A program made the translations under genes and the position numbers. The notes under the pieces are model-generated. The model searched no databases and was not told the origin of the DNA. It saw nothing but the letters and a program-made list of their open reading frames with translations. DNA of 8,711 bases, from assembly GCA_019348095.1 (NCBI GenBank), contig JAHWKC010000084.1, forward strand, positions 1 through 8,711. Direction: 5' to 3'. Position 1 is the first letter of the stretch. Every line of letters begins with the position of its first letter. Source of the stretch: Pseudomonadota bacterium (lineage in GTDB: Bacteria > Pseudomonadota > Gammaproteobacteria > Xanthomonadales > Xanthomonadaceae). Below, piece by piece: positions 1-4,567 of this stretch.

Positions 1-947
1 ATGCCGAGTTCGCGGCCGTCGCGACGGCCGAGCGCGCGCGTGCCCGCCGGATCGAAGCCGACGGCATTGGCGCGGTCGCGCACCAGCCAGGCCTGTGCCT
101 GGCCTTCGATGACCAGTCCGCGTTCGGACAGGCCGAGGCGGCGCACGTCCAGATCGGGCCAGTCCTGGCGCGCCTGCGCGACCGCACGGTCGACCGCCGC
201 CGGCGTGATCGTCGCAGGCGCCGTCTCCACGGCGGCGTCAGGCAGCACCTGGGGCTGTCCGCCGGCACCGCCTCCGAGCGATTCGACCAGGTACCAAAGC
301 CCGGTGGCCACGATCAGCGCCACGAACCACAGGCTCCACACGCCGAGCAGCCGATGCACATCGCCCCACAGGCGACGCTGGCGCTCCGGCCGCGGCAGCG
401 TGAAGAACCCGCGCCACCAGCGCTTGTAGATCACCAGACTGGTCACAAGCGTCGCGCCCAGGGCGAGTGCGAGCGCGGAGACGATCGGCACGCCGAACTT
501 GACCGGCATCATCAGGTGCCGATGGGTGTTGCGGAAGAACCGCTGGGCGTTGAACCAGTGGGTGTCGCCGGTGACGGTGCCGCGGTACGGATCGACCCAG
601 ACGAAGCGCAGCCGGCCGGCCGGGGTGGCCATGCTCGCCATCGCCGCCGAGCGTGGACCGCGCGGCGCCGCCAGCGCGTTGAACTGCCAGTCGGGGTAGC
701 CACGCTGGACCTCCTCCACCATCGCGCCCCAGCTGGCGCGCTGCGGCGCCGGCTGCACCCGCATTTCCGGATGCAGCGCCCAGTCGATCTCGTACGAGAA
801 CACCGCCAGCGTGCCGGTGAGACACACGAACGCCATCAGCACACTGAGCTTCAGCCCGACCCAGCTATGGATGTCGAACCACACGCGCCGCGACGTCTTG
901 TCGGCGGCGGCGGGTGGCGACGGCAGCGACTGCGATTGCGCGCTCAA
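1..947 (-). CDS. PepSY-associated transmembrane protein (iron-uptake linked), C-terminus cut by window edge
   Basis: About 315 residues are visible and the frame runs off the left edge. After a short cytoplasmic N-terminus comes the typical opening RRVWFDIHSWVGLKLSVLMA, whose hydrophobic part forms helix 1 (about residues 26-46, with FVCLTGTLAVFSYEIDWA). A periplasmic stretch follows with HWFNAQRFFRNTHRHLMMP. Helix 2 is at about 153-173 (SALALALGATLVTSLVIY, then KRWWRGFFTLPR), and helix 3 at about 199-222 (HRLLGVWSLWFVALIVATGL, then WYLVESLGG). The next region (ITPAAVDRAVAQARQDWPDL) looks like the start of a PepSY-type domain. Proteins of this family usually have a fourth helix, which would lie outside the window. 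They are inner-membrane proteins commonly encoded beside TonB siderophore receptors and are proposed to help ferric-siderophore reduction or iron release; that role is inferred here. The only plausible start is TTG at 947-945, 8 bases after the receptor stop, with no clear ribosome binding site, which suggests translational coupling. Confidence 0.88.
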   Translation of the reverse strand, partial: MSAQSQSLPSPPAAADKTSRRVWFDIHSWVGLKLSVLMAFVCLTGTLAVFSYEIDWALHPEMRVQPAPQRASWGAMVEEVQRGYPDWQFNALAAPRGPRSAAMASMATPAGRLRFVWVDPYRGTVTGDTHWFNAQRFFRNTHRHLMMPVKFGVPIVSALALALGATLVTSLVIYKRWWRGFFTLPRPERQRRLWGDVHRLLGVWSLWFVALIVATGLWYLVESLGGGAGGQPQVLPDAAVETAPATITPAAVDRAVAQARQDWPDLDVRRLGLSERGLVIEGQAQAWLVRDRANAVGFDPAGTRALGRRDGRELG

Positions 948-955
948 CCGATGGC

Positions 956-3136
956 TCAGAAGTTGTAGCGCGCCTGCAGGTACACGCGCCGCGGCTCACC
1001 CGGGAAGTGACCGGTGCGCTGAATGAAGCCGCTGGCGGCGTAGACCTTGTCGAACAGGTTCTTGACGTTGGCCTGGAACGTCCAGTCGCGCCACTGCGTC
1101 TGCCAACTCGCATCGAAGATGGTGTACGCCTTGACCGCCTGGCTGTTGAGGCTGATGCGATCGCCGACGTGGTCCGCGCCGAACGCGATCGAGGAGGCGA
1201 TCGTCGGCAGGTCGTAGCGCGTCCACAGGCCGAGCTTGTGGCGCGGCGCATTGGCGAAGCGGTCGCTGCCGTTACCTGCGGTGTTGCCGGCGGCGGCGGG
1301 ATTGCCCTGCACCACGCGCGCATCGTTGTAACCGTAGGCGAGGTTCAGCACCCAACGCGGGGTCAGGTCGGCCAGCAGGTCCAGCTCGAAGCCGTTGCTG
1401 CGCACCAGGCCCAGCGCGGCCAGATCGTCGACACCGTCATTGCCGGCGTCCAGCCCGGTGGCCTGGACCACGTTGCTGCGTTCGATCCGGTAGACCGCGC
1501 CGTTGAGCGTGACGCGGCCATCGGCCAGGCTCGACTTGGCGCCGAGCTCCCACTGGCGGCTGCGCTCCGGATCGAACGGCCCGCCGGCGAGCGGATTCTG
1601 GCTGCGGGCGGACTGCGGCACGAAACCGGTGGCGGTGCTGGCGTACACGTTGACCGCGTCGGTCGCTTCGAACGTGGCGCCGAGGCGCCAGGTCAGGTCG
1701 TCGCCGTCCATGCGCTGGCCGCTGACGCGGTTCTCGTTCTCGAAGCGGTCCCAGCGCAGGCCGGCCAGCACGTGCCAGCGCTGGCCCAGCGTCACCTGGT
1801 CCTGCAGGTAGAGGCCGTCCTGGCGGCTGCGGCTGCGCGATGGCGCGCGGAACGGCAAGGTGTCCAAGCCGTAGTCGGCCGCGCCGCTGAGCCCGTACAC
1901 CGGGTCGAACAGGTCCAGCCCCGGCACCGGACCGCCACGCTCGACGCCGACCGCGGTGCGGCCGAGGAAGTCCGAGTCGAGCTGGAACGCGTCGCCGCCC
2001 ACCAGCAGCGTGTGCTCGGCGGCGCCGGTGGCGAAGTACACCGTGGCATGGCCGGCGGCGGTCACGCCCTCGACGTCACGCGCCTGGTCGCGGAACTCGC
2101 GACGCACCGTGCGCCCGTCGGGCCCGATGCCGCGGGACTCGTGATACTGCTGGCGCTCGGCGTTGTCGAACCAGCGCACCGCCAGGTCGAGGTCGAGGCG
2201 CTCGTGCGGGGACACGGTGTAGCGGGCCAGGCCGATGCGCGCATCCAGATTGAGGAAGTCGGTGGGCTCGTTGGTGTTCCAGCGCCGGTCGGTGAGGAAC
2301 ACGCCCGCGTCGTTCACCGGCACGCCGCGCAGGCGGTTGGCATCCAGGTCCTGCTGCAGGTCGGTGTACTGCAGCAGCAGTTCGCCGCTGTCGCCGACGT
2401 CGAACGCGAAGCCGGCATCGACGATGCGGCTGTCCTGCCCGGTGTTGTAGCGGAATGGCGATTCGTGGTCGGCATACGCGCCGACGCGGTAGCGCACGCG
2501 GCCCTGCGCATCGAGCGGGCCGCTGGCCTCGATTGAGGCCGCGCGGTACTGGTCGTCACCGATTTCCAGGCGCAACTGGCGCTCCACGCTGGCGGTCGGC
2601 TTCTTGGTGGCGTAGTTGATCACGCCGCCCGGATTGCCCGAGCCGTACGCGGCGCCGGCCGGCCCCTTGAGCACCTCGACGCGCTGGATGTTGAACAGCT
2701 GCGGCACCGAGAAGCCCGCGTAGGGGTCGCCACGCAAGCCGTCGTAAAGCACGTTTTCCTGGCGGAAGCCGCGCAGCACGACGCCGGCGTAGCTGAAGAA
2801 ACTGATGCCGCTGATGTTGCGGTAGAGGTCGGTGACCTGGCGCGCGGCCTGGTCGTCGATCAACTCGCGGTTGATCACCTGCACCGATTGCGGCACCAGC
2901 TCCAGCGGCGTATCGGTGCGCGTGGCCAGGCTGCTTTCCTCGACCCGGTACAGGCGCTGCGCACGGCCGACCACCCGGACCGCGTCGAGATCGGTGGCCG
3001 CCGCATCGGCCGCGGACGTGGCGGCGATCGACGGCTGTGCAGCGGACGCATCGGTCTGCTGCGCGGCTACGGCGCAGGGTGCAGCAGCGAGTGCCGCGGC
3101 GATGGCGAAGGTCAGGCGGTGCGAAAGGCAGATCAT
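956..3136 (-). CDS. TonB-dependent siderophore receptor
   Basis: Outer-membrane gated channel of 726 residues that imports a ferric siderophore using TonB-ExbB-ExbD energy. It has a Sec signal peptide (residues 1 to about 25: basic MICLSHR, a hydrophobic Ala/Leu core, cleavage near AVAA|QQ). A TonB-box-like segment DAVRVVG is at 51-57. The plug domain spans about 70-180 with the family motifs [57 protein letters not shown] and [13 protein letters not shown]. The 22-strand-type barrel fills the rest and ends in the usual aromatic residue (LQARYNF), the signal for outer-membrane insertion. There is no N-terminal signalling extension of the FecA/FpvA kind, so regulation by a cell-surface sigma/anti-sigma relay is unlikely. 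The plug style fits hydroxamate-type receptors (FhuE/FoxA-like), but the ligand cannot be told from sequence. The ATG at 3136 gives the complete signal peptide. A Fur-box-like promoter lies just upstream, and the PepSY protein gene follows 8 bases downstream. Confidence 0.95.
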   Translation of the reverse strand: MICLSHRLTFAIAAALAAAPCAVAAQQTDASAAQPSIAATSAADAAATDLDAVRVVGRAQRLYRVEESSLATRTDTPLELVPQSVQVINRELIDDQAARQVTDLYRNISGISFFSYAGVVLRGFRQENVLYDGLRGDPYAGFSVPQLFNIQRVEVLKGPAGAAYGSGNPGGVINYATKKPTASVERQLRLEIGDDQYRAASIEASGPLDAQGRVRYRVGAYADHESPFRYNTGQDSRIVDAGFAFDVGDSGELLLQYTDLQQDLDANRLRGVPVNDAGVFLTDRRWNTNEPTDFLNLDARIGLARYTVSPHERLDLDLAVRWFDNAERQQYHESRGIGPDGRTVRREFRDQARDVEGVTAAGHATVYFATGAAEHTLLVGGDAFQLDSDFLGRTAVGVERGGPVPGLDLFDPVYGLSGAADYGLDTLPFRAPSRSRSRQDGLYLQDQVTLGQRWHVLAGLRWDRFENENRVSGQRMDGDDLTWRLGATFEATDAVNVYASTATGFVPQSARSQNPLAGGPFDPERSRQWELGAKSSLADGRVTLNGAVYRIERSNVVQATGLDAGNDGVDDLAALGLVRSNGFELDLLADLTPRWVLNLAYGYNDARVVQGNPAAAGNTAGNGSDRFANAPRHKLGLWTRYDLPTIASSIAFGADHVGDRISLNSQAVKAYTIFDASWQTQWRDWTFQANVKNLFDKVYAASGFIQRTGHFPGEPRRVYLQARYNF

Positions 3137-3165
3137 GGCAACGGCGGCGGTTCGAAGGGCCGCAG

Positions 3166-3194
3166 ATGTTATTGATAATGATTCGCAAATGCAA
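3166..3194 (-). promoter_or_regulatory. Predicted promoter of the siderophore receptor gene
   Basis: On the minus strand TTGCAT (3194-3189) and TAACAT (3171-3166) are separated by exactly 17 bases, a sigma-70-like arrangement with 3/6 matches at -35 and 4/6 at -10. A transcript would start near 3159, leaving a leader of about 23 bases with no clear Shine-Dalgarno sequence. The hexamers are only moderate matches; the main support is their spacing around the Fur-like box and their distance from the start codon. Confidence 0.55.
3173..3187 (-). promoter_or_regulatory. Fur box (ferric uptake regulator operator)
   Basis: The plus strand reads TGATAAT-G-ATTCGCA. Compared with the 7-1-7 Fur consensus TGATAAT-N-ATTATCA, the left arm is perfect and the right arm matches 5 of 7, so 12 of 14 informative positions agree. 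The site lies between the predicted -35 and -10 hexamers of the receptor promoter, where bound Fe(II)-Fur would block RNA polymerase. It is an A+T-rich island in otherwise GC-rich DNA. Fur control of a siderophore receptor is expected; binding here is inferred from sequence only. Confidence 0.75.
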
Positions 3195-3201
3195 CTGAGC
3201 G

Positions 3202-3215
3202 GTGACCGAGGTCAC
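3202..3215. repeat. 14-bp inverted repeat in the receptor/hemF divergent promoter region
   Basis: GTGACC-GA-GGTCAC is a perfect 6-bp inverted repeat with a 2-bp centre. It lies 66-79 bases upstream of the receptor start and 64-77 bases upstream of hemF. Its place just upstream of the receptor -35, and its dyad symmetry, fit a binding site for a dimeric regulator. I do not recognise the factor, and a short repeat in GC-rich DNA could arise by chance. Confidence 0.4.
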
Positions 3216-3265
3216 TTCGCCGCGCAAGTCTTGCCTGCCGCGGCATGCCGCTCCACGCGCTCGTC

Positions 3266-3271
3266 TAAAAT
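3266..3271 (+). promoter_or_regulatory. Predicted -10 element of hemF (leaderless start likely)
   Basis: TAAAAT matches the TATAAT consensus at 5 of 6 positions and ends 7 bases before the A of the hemF ATG at 3279. With normal -10 to +1 spacing, transcription would begin at or within a base or two of the start codon. No purine-rich Shine-Dalgarno sequence occurs between them. The -35 region is not recognisable; a 12-bp palindrome, GCGGCATGCCGC (3240-3251), covers that position. Confidence 0.5.
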
Positions 3272-3278
3272 GCGCGGC

Positions 3279-4190
3279 ATGACCGAGTTCACCCGCGTAC
3301 GCGACTATCTCGTCGGCCTGCAGGACCGCATCTGCGCGGCGGTCGAAGGCGCCGATGGCGTTGCGCGTTTCGTGGAGGACGCCTGGCAGCGCCCGGAGGG
3401 TGGCGGCGGGCGCACGCGGATCCTGCGCGAGGGGGCGGTATTCGAGCAGGCGGGCGTGGGATTTTCGGATGTGTCGGGCGCGGCGCTGCCGCCCTCGGCG
3501 AGCGCGGCGCGGCCGGAACTGGCCGGCGCGTCGTGGCGCGCGGTGGGGGTGTCGCTGGTGCTGCATCCGCGCAATCCCTACCTGCCGGCCACGCATGCGA
3601 ACGTGCGGCATTTCCGTGCCATGCGCGATGGCGAGACGGTGGCGTGGTGGTTCGGTGGCGGGTTCGACCTGACGCCGTTCTATCCGTTCGACGAGGACGT
3701 GCTGCATTGGCATCGCACCGCGCGGGCGCTGTGCGAGCCCTTCGGTGGCGCGGAGCGTTACGCGGCGCACAAGCGCTGGTGCGATGAGTACTTCTTCCTG
3801 AAGCACCGCAACGAGACGCGTGGGGTCGGCGGGTTGTTCTTCGATGACCTGCACGGTGATTTCGAGCGCGACTTCGCCTATCAGCGTGCAGTCGGCGACG
3901 GCTTTCTCGATGCGTACCTGCCGCTGGTGGAGCGTCGCAAGGCCACGCCATCTGGCGAGCGCGAGCGGCAGTTCCAGCTTTACCGGCGCGGGCGCTATGT
4001 CGAGTTCAACCTGGTGCTCGACCGCGGCACCCTGTTCGGCCTGCAATCGGGCGGTCGTACCGAGTCGATCCTGATGAGCCTGCCGCCGCTGGTGCGCTGG
4101 GAGTACGGCTTTGCGCCGGAGCCGGGGAGCGCGGAGGCGCGGCTCGGGGAATATCTGCGGGCGCGGGACTGGTTGGAAGAGTTGGGCTGA
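3279..4190 (+). CDS. hemF: Oxygen-dependent coproporphyrinogen III oxidase
   Basis: Cytoplasmic homodimeric enzyme of haem synthesis that uses O2 to convert two propionates of coproporphyrinogen III to vinyl groups, giving protoporphyrinogen IX. The 303-residue product is full length (about 300 in the family). Signature stretches are [20 protein letters not shown] (41-60), [18 protein letters not shown] (95-112), [14 protein letters not shown] (123-136), HWHRTA (143-148), [20 protein letters not shown] (165-184) followed by GLFFDD, and [20 protein letters not shown] (240-259) followed by [11 protein letters not shown]. The four conserved histidines of the family are at 96, 106, 145 and 176. 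I chose the start [11 protein letters not shown] because it matches the usual N-terminus of Xanthomonas HemF. An in-frame ATG three codons upstream (3270) is possible but overlaps the predicted -10. Using O2 implies aerobic growth. hemF diverges from the Fur-linked receptor gene, so iron uptake and haem synthesis share a promoter region. Confidence 0.97.
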   Translation: MTEFTRVRDYLVGLQDRICAAVEGADGVARFVEDAWQRPEGGGGRTRILREGAVFEQAGVGFSDVSGAALPPSASAARPELAGASWRAVGVSLVLHPRNPYLPATHANVRHFRAMRDGETVAWWFGGGFDLTPFYPFDEDVLHWHRTARALCEPFGGAERYAAHKRWCDEYFFLKHRNETRGVGGLFFDDLHGDFERDFAYQRAVGDGFLDAYLPLVERRKATPSGERERQFQLYRRGRYVEFNLVLDRGTLFGLQSGGRTESILMSLPPLVRWEYGFAPEPGSAEARLGEYLRARDWLEELG

Positions 4191-4220
4191 CGGTGTGCGA
4201 ACGAAAGACACACGGGTTTT

Positions 4221-4297
4221 CGTAGGAGCGGGCCATGCCCGCGATCGGAGCGGGGACTGCGCCGCGGCGTGGATCGCGCCCACGGGGCGCTCCTACG
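4221..4297. repeat. REP-like bipartite palindromic intergenic repeat
   Basis: The element is bounded by a perfect 10-bp inverted repeat, CGTAGGAGCG (4221-4230) and CGCTCCTACG (4288-4297). Each end also folds by itself: GCGGGC-CAT-GCCCGC (4228-4242) and GCGCCC-ACG-GGGCGC (4276-4290). A third pair, CGCGATC (4240-4246) with GATCGCG (4272-4278), links the halves. This resembles the paired-hairpin REP/BIME elements spread through intergenic regions of Lysobacter, Luteimonas and Stenotrophomonas and mobilised by RAYT transposases; the assignment to that class is from memory of its form. It begins 31 bases after the hemF stop, a usual place for such elements. No coding capacity. Confidence 0.75.
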
Positions 4298-4325
4298 GGC
4301 GCTGGCGGAGCCTTTCTTCGAACAT

Positions 4326-4360
4326 AAAAAAGCCCCGCAGGCAGGGGGGGCCGGCGGGGC
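4326..4360 (-). terminator. Rho-independent terminator of the small RNA (and of polA read-through)
   Basis: Read on the minus strand, a 7-bp all-GC stem GCCCCGC (4360-4354) pairs with GCGGGGC (4338-4332) across a 15-base C-rich loop and is followed directly by TTTTTT (4331-4326). The U tract exists only in the minus direction, so this does not terminate hemF on the plus strand. It lies about 210 bases past the polA stop, and no better terminator is visible nearer to polA. Confidence 0.88.
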
Positions 4361-4448
4361 TGGTGGAGCTGGGCCTGGGGAGGGGCCTTCGCTCCTGATC
4401 ACTCCAGGGGAGGGAGAGATCTGTGACAGGCGTTGCACCTGTCACGGG
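4326..4448 (-). ncRNA. Probable sX13-like small RNA with C-rich hairpin loops, downstream of polA
   Basis: On the minus strand four hairpins follow one another with almost no linker. SL1: GTGACAGG/CCTGTCAC (4445-4438 with 4430-4423), loop TGCAACG. SL2: GATC-T-CTCC paired with GGAG-T-GATC (4421-4397), loop CTCCCCT. SL3: GGAGC-GAA-GGCC paired with GGCC-CA-GCTCC (4395-4365), loop CCTCCCCA. SL4: the terminator GCCCCGC/GCGGGGC with seven consecutive C in its loop, then six U. Three C-rich loops in an RNA of about 120 nt agree with Xanthomonas sX13, an Hfq-independent small RNA of about 115 nt that pairs through C-rich loops with G-rich mRNA sites. A position next to polA also parallels Spot 42 of enterobacteria. 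The 5' end is approximate: I found no convincing promoter, and the transcript could instead be processed from the polA mRNA. Homology to sX13 is inferred from architecture and not from alignment. Confidence 0.68.
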
Positions 4449-4567
4449 CTATGAGACCACTCCGGACATGGATGGTTCGTGAAGATTTCGGTTAAGAATC
4501 TGTTGGATTCAGTGCCCATTCACTGGGGCATCTTCGGCAAACGTGCTGTTAAAAAACCGTTGTCACT

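Noticed and set aside
914..2536. 540-residue plus-strand open frame opposite the siderophore receptor
   Set aside because: It is antisense to an unmistakable TonB receptor, its Val/Ala/Gly/Arg-rich composition reflects third-position GC bias, and it has no domain motifs.
2832..3278. Upstream extension of the hemF frame by 149 codons
   Set aside because: It lies antisense to the receptor N-terminus and crosses its promoter. HemF homology begins at [11 protein letters not shown], and the family length is about 300 residues.
2556..4283. 575-residue minus-strand open frame spanning hemF, the intergenic region and part of the receptor
   Set aside because: It runs antisense through hemF and out of frame through the receptor, and crosses the divergent promoter; no domain is recognisable.
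4513..4530. TGCCC/GGGCA hairpin after polA as a polA terminator
   Set aside because: The stem is only 5 bp with an 8-base loop and no U run follows on the minus strand. The much stronger hairpin plus U6 at 4326-4360 is the likely end.
4550..4555. A6/T6 tract just after the polA stop as an intrinsic terminator
   Set aside because: No GC-rich stem precedes it on either strand.
4191..4567. CRISPR array or coding content in the hemF-polA gap
   Set aside because: There are no repeat-spacer units, and the short open frames have no start context or motifs. The gap is explained by the REP-like element and the small RNA.
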